Source: Propionivibrio dicarboxylicus (lineage in GTDB: Bacteria; Pseudomonadota; Gammaproteobacteria; Burkholderiales; Rhodocyclaceae). Taken from it: DNA of 50,050 bases. The notes under the pieces are model-generated. The model had not been told where the DNA came from. It was given only the letters and a program-made list of their open reading frames with translations, and did not search any database. The position numbers and the translations under genes are program-made. The stretch is from the NCBI GenBank assembly GCA_945902805.1, contig CAMDMZ010000034.1, positions 1-50,050 on the forward strand, given 5' to 3'. Each line of letters starts with the position of its first letter. Position 1 is the first letter of the stretch. Positions 42,684 to 50,050 of this stretch are shown here, piece after piece.

Positions 42684-43844
42684 ATGCAGAGGATTGCCCG
42701 CTTTCTGGTTTGCCTAGCCACAGTTGTTGTGGTTGGCTGTGCGCCGACGCCGCCACGGCCCATAGAAACCAAAGCGCTTTGGCATGACGCCCATTTTGTT
42801 GCCCGGGATCTGGCGGACGCCGCCGAGATTCTCACCGCCAACGACGCGATGCGCGACTACCTGCGCAAGGATATCGCCAGGCAGTTGCGCCGCGACGGGC
42901 CGATGCGCGGCCTGGTCGCTGCCCTGGAGAAAGACAGCCAGCTCAAACTGGACTACGACGCCGCTGTCACGCGTACAGCGGCGCAAGCATTTTCTGCGCG
43001 GCAGGGAAACTGTCTCTCGCTGACCCTGATGACGGCCTCACTAGCCAGGGAACTGGGCCTTCCCGTGCGTTATCGCAAGGTGATCACCGACGAGAATTGG
43101 AGTCGTCGCAACGAAATGCTCGTTAGCGCCGGGCATGTGAATATTCTGATCGAAGCCAGCGGCGCCGAGGGTCTGAACGGGACAAGCCGAGGAATGATTG
43201 TTGATTTTCTGCCAGGGAGCGACATCCTACGGCAACGTGCTATCACTATTGACGAGGCCACGGTGCTGGCCATGTTCATGAATAACCGGGCCGTCGAAAG
43301 TATCGCGGCCGGTGATGCCGATTCCGCCTATGCCTGGCTGAAGTTGGCAATCGCTCAGGCTCCGCGCGTCACCGAGTCCTACAACACGCTTGGTGTGCTC
43401 TACCAGCGGCGCGCCATGCTTGCTGAAGCCGAGACGGTGTATCGGGCGGTACTGGATCGCGAACCGGAAAACATCACGGCACTGGCAAATCTGGCGGGAG
43501 TTCTCGAACGCCTTGGCCAAATGGACGATGCCGCACTCATCATGTCGCGCTTGCGCCGGATCGAGCCACACCCACCCTTGTACTACTTTGACGAAGGTGT
43601 GGCCGCTCTCAAGCGGGGCGAATATGAGGAAGCGGAACAGCAATTTGAACGTGAACTGGCCCGTAACGCCGAACACTCGCAGAGTCTCGCCGGGCTGGCG
43701 GTGGCGAAATATCGCCAAGGCAAACCCGCCGATGGCCAAAGGCACCTAGCGGCCGCACTGGCTGCGGCAGTTGATGTGGACGAACGGCGTATTTATGCTG
43801 ATAAGATGGCATGGCTGACTCGTCAGAAGACAGTTCAGCAATGA
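42684..43844 (+). CDS. TPR lipoprotein with a transglutaminase-like domain
   Basis: A 386-residue predicted lipoprotein. The signal peptide ends VVVVGC (C19), so it is probably anchored in the envelope. The middle region has a transglutaminase/cysteine-peptidase-like arrangement: C110 in QGNCLSLTLM, a His in SAGHVNILIEA and an Asp in MIVDFLPG. TPR-type helices follow, including ESYNTLGVLYQRRAMLAEAE, NITALANLAGVLERLGQ and a last repeat in ALKRGEYEEAEQQFE. The function is unknown; related domain combinations are associated with protein or peptidoglycan processing. GGGGTAAGG precedes the ATG. It is convergent with the kinase gene. Confidence 0.75.
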   Translation: MQRIARFLVCLATVVVVGCAPTPPRPIETKALWHDAHFVARDLADAAEILTANDAMRDYLRKDIARQLRRDGPMRGLVAALEKDSQLKLDYDAAVTRTAAQAFSARQGNCLSLTLMTASLARELGLPVRYRKVITDENWSRRNEMLVSAGHVNILIEASGAEGLNGTSRGMIVDFLPGSDILRQRAITIDEATVLAMFMNNRAVESIAAGDADSAYAWLKLAIAQAPRVTESYNTLGVLYQRRAMLAEAETVYRAVLDREPENITALANLAGVLERLGQMDDAALIMSRLRRIEPHPPLYYFDEGVAALKRGEYEEAEQQFERELARNAEHSQSLAGLAVAKYRQGKPADGQRHLAAALAAAVDVDERRIYADKMAWLTRQKTVQQ

Positions 43845-43915
43845 GTAGGGTCGTTTGTGAAGTTACGTGCTCAGGCTCAGGCCAAACCAGTTCTGGTCCG
43901 GACCAGCGAGGGTGA

Positions 43916-46279
43916 TCAAAAACGTGCCGCAAGTTGGCGCAATTGCCTCGCCAAAGCGAAAATCGGGACAAAGCGCCAGACGAACACTCCGACAAAAGCA
44001 GCGGTCAGTACGATCGCGCTGCCGTCACCAAGAACCAGCGGTCCGAGCAACAACGCCAAGCCCATGAAGCCCAGCATGCGCGGGCTGACCCAGCCGGCAT
44101 TTGCCGCGCGCTGTACCGCCAGTTGATCCAACAGCGTCTGCATGCGAAGTGCCACTGACTCCCGGCGGCCCACAGATTTGCGCATTTCCATCCACGGCGC
44201 ATCGCTGCGACCGGAAGCGCGCAAGCGCGCGAGGATGTGGAAATACTCGACGATAGTCGCCACCAAGAGCTCACAGGACATTACCTGGAAACTGACTTCC
44301 CGGCCGCTTTCAGCCAGACGATTTAGGATTGCACTGACCTCGATCTGAACACGGCGAAGCTCGTCATCCGCCTCCACACGCTGGCGTGCATTCAGTTCCG
44401 ACTGTTGGCGTACCGCATCACGAACCTGGGGCAGCACGGACTCGATGACCAACAGCTCCGCGCCATCCATTTCACGCAATGAGCCCAACTCGACAAGCCA
44501 CGTGCATTTAACAAGCAATTCGGCGAAGACCCCCTGCAGCCGTCCGCGCAGACGCTCTACCCAGGCGGCGTCGTGGGCAATGGCCAGCAAACGTGGATGT
44601 AAATCGACCAGTGGCGGCAGCTGATACTCGTCCGCCCCATACATCAGTTGGTCAAAATTGGCCACCACCCCTCGCTCGCCCTGCGAACGTCGCGACTTGA
44701 TCAGAGCCGCACGCTCCGACCAGGCCTGGCGAAAGCGCTCGATCGCGCCCTCCCAGCGCGTCATCATCCCGGCAACTTCGATGTTGCCGGCCCCGGTATA
44801 GGCTGCCAGTACCCGATGCTGGTAAATCGCGTCGAGCCAGCGCGCGGCGTCACCATCGCCCTGCAGAGCCAGATTGGCGCGCGCCAGAATGGCCGGCAGC
44901 TCGATGCTATCGCCACGCCAGACCGGTGGCAGCCCCGGCGCCAGATGCAGCATCAGCTTGAGCAATTGCACATCCACATGGAGTCCGCGCTCGTATTGCA
45001 GGTCGAGAAGAACGCGAACGGTGTTCTGGTCTTTCTGCTCATCGCGAAACCAGGTGAGCAACTGTCCGTTGCGGATATCGGCCAGGCCCGCCTGCCAGTT
45101 GCGCGCCAGAGCAATGGCCAGTTGTTCGCGGGTGTGGCAAAGCTCCTTACCCAGGTGGTAGGGATTGGGAAAACTCGCGCCCGGCCCCTGCTCGACCGGC
45201 TCAAGCAGGTTGGTATCACGATCCAGCCAGCGCATGATCTCGTCCGCGCCCCAACGCTGGCGTGGATCACGCAGCAGCAAGCCTCGCAGCAACTTGCGCA
45301 GAGTGGAATCCGTGATGGCCTCGAGGTTGATACTGCGCGTGGCCAGGTGATGCAGAATGACGGCCTCGGACAACCCCGCGAACGGATGTTTGCCGACCGA
45401 CGCCTCCAGCAGCAGCATGCCCAGCGACCAGTAATCCGACTTGCCATCAATCACGCCGGACAGGCTCTCCGGCGCCGCATAGTGCAGCGTGCGGGCCGCA
45501 CTGGTAAAGCGCTGGGTGGCATCCATCACCGAAGCGATGCCGAAATCCGCCAGCACCAGTTCGAGTGGATTTTCGCTGCGCACCAGCACGTTGTCAGGTT
45601 TCAGATCGCGATGCAGCAAACCCGCCGCATGGACCGCCGCCAGAGCCGCCGCCACCTGGCGCACGATGTCGGCCAGGTCCGCCGTGGCGATGAGGCCGCC
45701 CGCCATGCGCTCGCGCAAGGAGCCAAAGGCACAAAACTCCATCAACTCGTAGGCATGTCCATCGGACTCGCCCGATTCCCGCAGTGCCACACGGTACCGG
45801 ACGTCAATTCGTGCGATGCGTTCCTGCACCGCCGCCTTGGGACGGATTCCGTGCCTGAATATCTTGGCGACACAGAATTGATGACCGGCTGCTTCGCCGG
45901 AAATGGGCTCTACCAGCAGGATGTCCGCTTCGGCACCGTGAGCCGGGAAAACGCGGACAATGCGATAGCGTTCGGCCAGGGCGGTCGGAAGAGCGAGCAA
46001 GCCCGGCACGGCCGGGCTCAAGACCGGCGCCGCTTCAAGCGGGCGATTACAGTACAGGCAGGCGGTGCTGCCAACAGGATTCAATTGAGCGCAATCCTCA
46101 TGCGGACAAATCGTCTGCCCTCCCGCTACCGCTGCTGTCTCGCTTGGGACCTGCTGATCCGCCCCGGTTTTCCGCACCAGATCGACACCAAACAGCATGG
46201 CGCCACAAGCACAGCGCATGACGTCCGGGGCGTTGTCGGCGCCGCAGGTGGGGCAGCGGCGAACGTAATCCCCGCTCAC
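43916..46279 (-). CDS. Zinc-ribbon Ser/Thr protein kinase with C-terminal membrane segments
   Basis: A 787-residue protein. Two zinc-ribbon-like cysteine clusters lie at the N-terminus (C9-C12-C23-C25 and C58-C63-C74-C77). A Hanks-type kinase domain follows: Lys K139 in FCVAKIF, the catalytic loop HRDLKPDN with D225, the DFG motif with D245 and an APE motif near residue 269. The glycine-rich loop is degenerate (PAHGAEAD). A long helical middle and C-terminal part of about 400 residues is unlike known kinases, and two hydrophobic helices lie in the last 50 residues. The start codon is GTG 46279, directly after the TAG of the radical-SAM gene, with GGAGG in front. It is the fourth gene of the right-end operon. 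Confidence 0.85.
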   Translation of the reverse strand: MSGDYVRRCPTCGADNAPDVMRCACGAMLFGVDLVRKTGADQQVPSETAAVAGGQTICPHEDCAQLNPVGSTACLYCNRPLEAAPVLSPAVPGLLALPTALAERYRIVRVFPAHGAEADILLVEPISGEAAGHQFCVAKIFRHGIRPKAAVQERIARIDVRYRVALRESGESDGHAYELMEFCAFGSLRERMAGGLIATADLADIVRQVAAALAAVHAAGLLHRDLKPDNVLVRSENPLELVLADFGIASVMDATQRFTSAARTLHYAAPESLSGVIDGKSDYWSLGMLLLEASVGKHPFAGLSEAVILHHLATRSINLEAITDSTLRKLLRGLLLRDPRQRWGADEIMRWLDRDTNLLEPVEQGPGASFPNPYHLGKELCHTREQLAIALARNWQAGLADIRNGQLLTWFRDEQKDQNTVRVLLDLQYERGLHVDVQLLKLMLHLAPGLPPVWRGDSIELPAILARANLALQGDGDAARWLDAIYQHRVLAAYTGAGNIEVAGMMTRWEGAIERFRQAWSERAALIKSRRSQGERGVVANFDQLMYGADEYQLPPLVDLHPRLLAIAHDAAWVERLRGRLQGVFAELLVKCTWLVELGSLREMDGAELLVIESVLPQVRDAVRQQSELNARQRVEADDELRRVQIEVSAILNRLAESGREVSFQVMSCELLVATIVEYFHILARLRASGRSDAPWMEMRKSVGRRESVALRMQTLLDQLAVQRAANAGWVSPRMLGFMGLALLLGPLVLGDGSAIVLTAAFVGVFVWRFVPIFALARQLRQLAARF

Positions 46280-46936
46280 CTATGACCTCCAGGAGACATC
46301 ATCGAAGCGGACTCCGCGTTCGGCGCATGCCGCCTCCAGCGCCGGCATGTCGCCGCGCCCGGGAATCCCGACATACCAGACCCGGTCTCCATCGACCATG
46401 GTCTGCAGGCATTTGGTGGATGCATCCGCCGGCGCATCGACAAAGCCGGCATAGCGCGCGCGTCCTCGCCCGGAAAGGGTCACCAGGGATTGATTGGCGG
46501 AACCGCGCCAACGGTGCGTCAGCGGCAGGGCATCAACATAGGGCTCGGGAATCAGCGCATCGAGCTTCTGCAGCAAACGTGAATGACGCTTCTCCAGCGT
46601 GGCCAAGGGATAGCCGCTATAGCAAAGAATGTCGAAATCCAGCCCGGCGCTCTCGCGCCACTGATCCAGCGCATCCAGCAATGCACCTAGCGCCTTGGGC
46701 TGATCAAACGGTTCGCCGCCGGAAATGGTGACCCCGAAAAAGTCGGTGCCGGCGACACGGCGGCACCAGCTCATCAGTTGCGCCACGGACATCTCGCGAC
46801 CGGGATCGCGCTCCCAGGTGTCCTGTGAAACACAGCCCTTGCAGCGAATCGAACAACCTTGCAGCCAGATGCCTATCCGTCGCCCGGGGCCAAGCACGGT
46901 AACCGGGAAATGCGCCTTGTTGATGCCGATCTTCAT
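46280..46936 (-). CDS. Short radical-SAM protein of the activase (NrdG-like) type
   Basis: A 218-residue radical-SAM protein with the cluster motif CxxxCxxC at C28, C32 and C35 (CSIRCKGC), and the SAM-binding GGEPF in VTISGGEPFDQP. The N-terminus KAHFPVTVLGPGRRIGIWLQG resembles the single-cluster activases that install glycyl radicals in anaerobic ribonucleotide reductase. No NrdD or other glycyl-radical enzyme is near, so the substrate is probably another member of this operon. ATG 46936 overlaps the AAA+ gene by 4 bases, and its stop directly precedes the kinase. A copy of the dispersed repeat inside (46736-46763) is translated RRVAGTDFFG, just before the GGE motif. Confidence 0.85.
   Translation of the reverse strand: MKIGINKAHFPVTVLGPGRRIGIWLQGCSIRCKGCVSQDTWERDPGREMSVAQLMSWCRRVAGTDFFGVTISGGEPFDQPKALGALLDALDQWRESAGLDFDILCYSGYPLATLEKRHSRLLQKLDALIPEPYVDALPLTHRWRGSANQSLVTLSGRGRARYAGFVDAPADASTKCLQTMVDGDRVWYVGIPGRGDMPALEAACAERGVRFDDVSWRS
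46736..46763 (-). repeat. Dispersed short repeat, copy 10 (inside the radical-SAM gene)
   Basis: Inverse orientation; begins GAAAAAGTCGGTGCCGG on the plus strand. It is read on the minus strand as RRVAGTDFF, the same frame as the copy in prfA (RRASTDF). Confidence 0.65.
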
Positions 46937-48771
46937 GCCACCTGAACAGTCAGCGTAACCACCTTGTCCAGTTCTGTGATCGCCGTCACGTGGATGCGCT
47001 CGCGGCCCTCCAGATCCTGCTCGAACAGGGCACGCGACAGGGGGTTGATGAAGGCGGATTCGATCTGGTTACCAATGCCGCGCCCGCCATTGGACATGTC
47101 GCGGGTACAGCGGGCGAGCAAGTCGGCGCGCACCTCGGCGGTCATCGACAGCCGCATCTTGAATTCCTCATGCAAACGGCGGGCGACGTTTTTCAGCATG
47201 CCATCAAAAATCAGCGCGGCGACTTCGGGTGAAACGAAGTTGAACACGACGATGTTGTCGCCGATACGGTTGAGGATCTCGGGCCGTGACAGGCGAAACT
47301 TGAAATAGTCGCCGATCGCCTCGCGTACCTTGCTCTCGACGACGTCGTACGGATCGCCCGGACGTACGTTCTGCACGCGCTGCCCGTGCGCGTCTTCGAC
47401 ATAGATACCCAGATTCGATGTGAAAACGAGGATGGTTTCTGAAAAATAGGCCGTATCGCCACGCCCATCGGTCAGGCGGCCGTCCTCCAAGATCTGGAGA
47501 AACTTGTCGAGGATACGCGGATGTGCCTTTTCGATTTCGTCGAACAGGATCACCGAAAACGGCTTCTCGCGCACGGCGTTGGTCAGTTCGCCCCCGGCAT
47601 CAAACCCGATGTAGCCGGGTGGTGCACCGAGCAGCCGTGCGCTGGTGTGCTCTTCGGCAAACTCGCTCATATCAAAGCGCAGATAAGCACGTTCGTCGCC
47701 AAAGACAAGCTGGGTCAGCGTCTTGGCCAACTCCGTCTTGCCCACACCCGTCGGGCCGGCGAAGAAAAGTACGCCACGCGGACGACTCCCGCCGCTTCGC
47801 GCCTGTGCACCGGTGAGACCCATCACCGAACGCTTGAGGATGTCCAGTGTCTTCACCACCGCCGGATACTGGCCCTTGACCCGGTCTTCGATAAACGGCT
47901 GTGCCCGGCTCACCTTGTCGCGCAGATAGTCCTTCTTCCAGGGGTTGTCGAGTACGCCGACCTTGTAGCCACGCACGGCATCGTCGATGGCCTTCACCCC
48001 CAGCCCCTGGCGCGACGCCAGTTCGGTGATATCGGCCAGCGCTGCCAGGCTCATGCCCTCGGTGCCCCCGCTGAAATTCTTGACGAACTGCGCACGCGCC
48101 GGCTCGGTGGCCTCGGCATAGCCCGAGAACAAAGGCGCCAACTGCCGTGCGGCGGCCTCGCGCATTTCATAATCCGGCTTGCCAATAATCAAGCTGGCCA
48201 CCCGCTCACTATCCAGCGTAAGCCACGACGGCAAATCCTGCGCCCGGTTGAGCAGCCACAGCACCGGATTGAACAAGGGCAAACCGCCACCGTCCTTGGC
48301 CACGATGGGGGCAACGTTGAGCGACGACTTTTCAGCCGCTACAAAGAAGCGGTGCTCACCTTCGCCCAGGTGATCGGGATGGCGCGTCAAGCGTGAAGCG
48401 AAATCCAGCACCAGGGCGCAGCGCGCTTCGCGTTGGTTGCCTAGTTTTTTCATGATGTTGCCCAGCGTTTCGAGACTGACCATCTGGCCGCCATTGGTCA
48501 GCTTGAGATCGAATAAACGCTCAGCCAGTTCACGCGCCGTCGGCTCGTTGGGATAAATCCGCAAACCATCGGCCGGATCGAATACCAGCAGAAAACGGAA
48601 ATCACGCGCCGCCAATGAAACCCACAGGGTACGCAGCAGGGGCACCAGGGCCGGACCGCTATCCAGTTGAACCAGAAAACTGTCGCGGATATTGCCGGAA
48701 ATGACGAACTGCGAGCGAATCGGCAACAGGCGCTCCAGATCAGCCAGCCAGCGCGGGACAGGAAGTGTCAT
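46933..48771 (-). CDS. ClpB-like AAA+ ATPase with a degenerate N-terminal half
   Basis: A 612-residue AAA+ protein. Its C-terminal half is a ClpA/B D2-type module: Walker A GPTGVGKT (339-346), pore-loop region GAPPGYIGF (382-390), Walker B VILFDEIEKA (407-416) and sensor-1 region VFTSNLG. The N-terminal 290 residues have the look of a AAA domain (QFVISGNIRDSF, LLVFDPADG, ALVLDFASRL) but lack a Walker A, so they are probably a non-hydrolysing first ring. No ClpS- or ClpP-binding loop is visible, so coupling to a peptidase is not indicated. The ends overlap neighbouring genes by 4 bases, so it is co-translated with the coiled-coil protein upstream and the radical-SAM protein downstream. It is unlike housekeeping ClpB, which is about 860 residues. 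Confidence 0.88.
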   Translation of the reverse strand: MTLPVPRWLADLERLLPIRSQFVISGNIRDSFLVQLDSGPALVPLLRTLWVSLAARDFRFLLVFDPADGLRIYPNEPTARELAERLFDLKLTNGGQMVSLETLGNIMKKLGNQREARCALVLDFASRLTRHPDHLGEGEHRFFVAAEKSSLNVAPIVAKDGGGLPLFNPVLWLLNRAQDLPSWLTLDSERVASLIIGKPDYEMREAAARQLAPLFSGYAEATEPARAQFVKNFSGGTEGMSLAALADITELASRQGLGVKAIDDAVRGYKVGVLDNPWKKDYLRDKVSRAQPFIEDRVKGQYPAVVKTLDILKRSVMGLTGAQARSGGSRPRGVLFFAGPTGVGKTELAKTLTQLVFGDERAYLRFDMSEFAEEHTSARLLGAPPGYIGFDAGGELTNAVREKPFSVILFDEIEKAHPRILDKFLQILEDGRLTDGRGDTAYFSETILVFTSNLGIYVEDAHGQRVQNVRPGDPYDVVESKVREAIGDYFKFRLSRPEILNRIGDNIVVFNFVSPEVAALIFDGMLKNVARRLHEEFKMRLSMTAEVRADLLARCTRDMSNGGRGIGNQIESAFINPLSRALFEQDLEGRERIHVTAITELDKVVTLTVQVA

Positions 48772-49859
48772 TTCAGCTCTCGTTGCAGGGGTTGGCTTGT
48801 CCGCTCCATGCGCTCGCCGGTGCGATCCTCGGTGGCAAAGTGCGGCAGTTTGCTGCGCTCGACCAGTTGCACCGGCAGTTCGCCTGCCCCGAGTCGCCGC
48901 GTCACATCCAGGCGCACGCCCTGCACTTCGAGTGCTTTCAGCAGTGCCGGGAACTCAGCGCACCAGCGATCCTCGGCGATGTGATCGAGCACGCTGCGTT
49001 CGTTGTCGCCGGCACCAGTGGCACGAATCACGTTGAAATTGACACTGGAGGCCTTGGCGTCCACGCGCAAACGCACCAGATAATCACCCCAACTGGAGCG
49101 CCGGAAATGAACCACGCCGCCGACAACGAACAAGGTCTCGGCAACGTCCTCCACCTGATAACCGAGTTCCTTTAGGGTGTGTCCGACGATCAGCGCGGTA
49201 GCTTCCTGCACCTGGCGCTGCTGCACGGAATCGAGTTGATCCTGAATTCTGCGACGCAGCTCGGTGGCCAGCAACTCCGCGCGCTCTCCGGGCAATGTCG
49301 AATCCAGCTCCCTGGCCAGGAGTTCCAGATCCTGCGGCAGCGCGCCGAGGTGAGTGATCCGCGCCAGCAGTCGTTGCGATGCCGTGATCGCGACCTCTTG
49401 TGTAGCTGACAAAGGAACAGCAATTGCGTCGATCAGACCAGATCCGGCCACATTGCGCTGCTGGCGCCCGGCTTCGGTCAGCAGGATGGTTCTCAATTCC
49501 TCGGCCAGCCGCTCCAAACCGCGAACGTAGGCCGCAAGCGACTCTGGATTCGTCGATTGCGGCCGTTGTGGTCGCGTCGCGCCGAAAGCCGCCGCACTGC
49601 CCAGACTGTCGGCGAGTTGCGACAAACGCTCGATACTTGCTTCAGCGGCAATGGCCGCCGCATTCAACGCCGCCAAACCGTCGGCCAAAGCCGTCTGTTG
49701 AATCGCCTGTCGTGAAGCATTGGCGTCCGCGTGCTCCTCTTGCAATTCGGCGGCATGGCGATGACTCTCATACACCGCCATGGCAGCACGAATCCCTGCC
49801 GCCGCCAGCAAAGCGGTGACGGGTTCGGTGACGACGATCGCAGTAGTTGGTCCACTCAT
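48768..49859 (-). CDS. Unknown coiled-coil protein, first gene of the kinase/AAA+ operon
   Basis: A 363-residue protein that I cannot assign. The N-terminus (VTALLAAAGIRAAMAVYE) could be a membrane helix. It is followed by a long Ala/Gln/Glu-rich helical segment with coiled-coil character, such as AAELQEEHADANASRQ and further ADSLGSAAAF-type text. The C-terminal third is a mixed alpha/beta domain with LGYQVEDVAETLFVVGGVVH and RRSSWGDYLVRLRVD. It overlaps the AAA+ gene by 4 bases. No clear ribosome site precedes its ATG, and no strong promoter was found in the 190 bases before it. It may be a target or adaptor for the AAA+ ATPase. Confidence 0.7.
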   Translation of the reverse strand: MSGPTTAIVVTEPVTALLAAAGIRAAMAVYESHRHAAELQEEHADANASRQAIQQTALADGLAALNAAAIAAEASIERLSQLADSLGSAAAFGATRPQRPQSTNPESLAAYVRGLERLAEELRTILLTEAGRQQRNVAGSGLIDAIAVPLSATQEVAITASQRLLARITHLGALPQDLELLARELDSTLPGERAELLATELRRRIQDQLDSVQQRQVQEATALIVGHTLKELGYQVEDVAETLFVVGGVVHFRRSSWGDYLVRLRVDAKASSVNFNVIRATGAGDNERSVLDHIAEDRWCAEFPALLKALEVQGVRLDVTRRLGAGELPVQLVERSKLPHFATEDRTGERMERTSQPLQRELK

Positions 49860-49963
49860 GGATTTGGCGAGCTGAACAAGAAATTTGGCATGACTTGAAT
49901 TATCCTAAAAACCGCAGTTACCCGATTCCATTTGGATTATTTGCGAGAAGGCGGTGCGTTTGA

Positions 49964-50050
49964 GAGGGCTCAATAAGGGCGATGGTCTGCTTGATATGGT
50001 CGCAGCACAAAGTCCAGACGGTCACTGAGTTGAACTGCTCCGCAGCACGG
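49964..50050 (-). other. Possible 3' end of an open frame entering from the right edge
   Basis: The minus strand from the window edge to TGA at 49970-49972 is open (26 codons, with PCCGAVQLSDRLD). The gap between this and the coiled-coil gene carries nothing else that I recognise. It could be the tail of a gene or of a mobile element, or it may be chance; I cannot decide without the flanking sequence. Confidence 0.25.

Noticed and set aside
44648-46285. Plus-strand open frame of about 545 codons across the kinase gene
   Set aside because: Antisense shadow of the kinase coding sequence; no ribosome site and no recognisable protein.

Overview
The window reads as a GC-rich, densely coding chromosomal segment of a betaproteobacterium, most likely in or near the Rhodocyclales. 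This rests on gene content rather than a marker gene: a fused indolepyruvate ferredoxin oxidoreductase, PhaM (a PHB-granule protein), cytochrome c4, a Liv-type transporter clustered with acyl-CoA ligases, a cyaY/lptM-lysA junction and a CIRCE-controlled groESL. No rRNA, tRNA, CRISPR array, prophage or intact insertion sequence was recognised.

Layout. 0.1-5.1 kb: FAD-linked 2-hydroxyacid oxidase and fused IorAB. 5.2-7.9 kb: membrane-anchored methyltransferase, an orphan ParA-like ATPase, an orphan NarL-type response regulator and phaM. 8-17.6 kb (minus strand): a catabolic block of acyl-CoA ligase, LivG, LivH, LivM, binding protein, LivF, PaaK-like ligase and CaiB-type CoA-transferase, with a Crp/Fnr regulator divergent from it. 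18.6-24.4 kb: hemA-plsB-prfA-prmC, closed by a terminator. 24.4-27 kb: cytochrome c4, cyaY, and lptM-lysA. 27-31.8 kb: RND efflux pair and a monohaem c-type lipoprotein. 31.9-33.5 kb: psd and a fumarylacetoacetate-hydrolase-family enzyme.

33.5-35.7 kb looks like a small accessory island. It holds a ParA-like ATPase with an altered P-loop, a ribbon-helix-helix-type partner with an internal duplication, a 369-bp gene-free stretch with a possible small RNA and a large stem-loop, and an unknown membrane-anchored protein. 35.8-40.3 kb is a tightly overlapped five-gene operon that looks like a Lol/Mac-type trans-envelope system: Tat-signal protein, ABC ATPase, FtsX-type permease, LolA-like carrier and outer-membrane barrel. 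groESL (40.4-42.4 kb) and a transglutaminase-like TPR lipoprotein follow.

The right end (43.9-49.9 kb, minus strand) is the best candidate for an undescribed system. Four fused-spaced genes encode a coiled-coil protein, a ClpB-like AAA+ protein with a degenerate first half, a short radical-SAM activase and a zinc-ribbon Ser/Thr kinase with C-terminal membrane segments.

A second genome-scale signal is a dispersed short repeat with core GCCAGC(A/G)CCGACTTTTT. At least twelve full or diverged copies lie in both orientations, in gaps and in frame inside conserved genes (prmC, lysA, prfA, iorAB and others). Two copies are a longer form carrying an extra hairpin.
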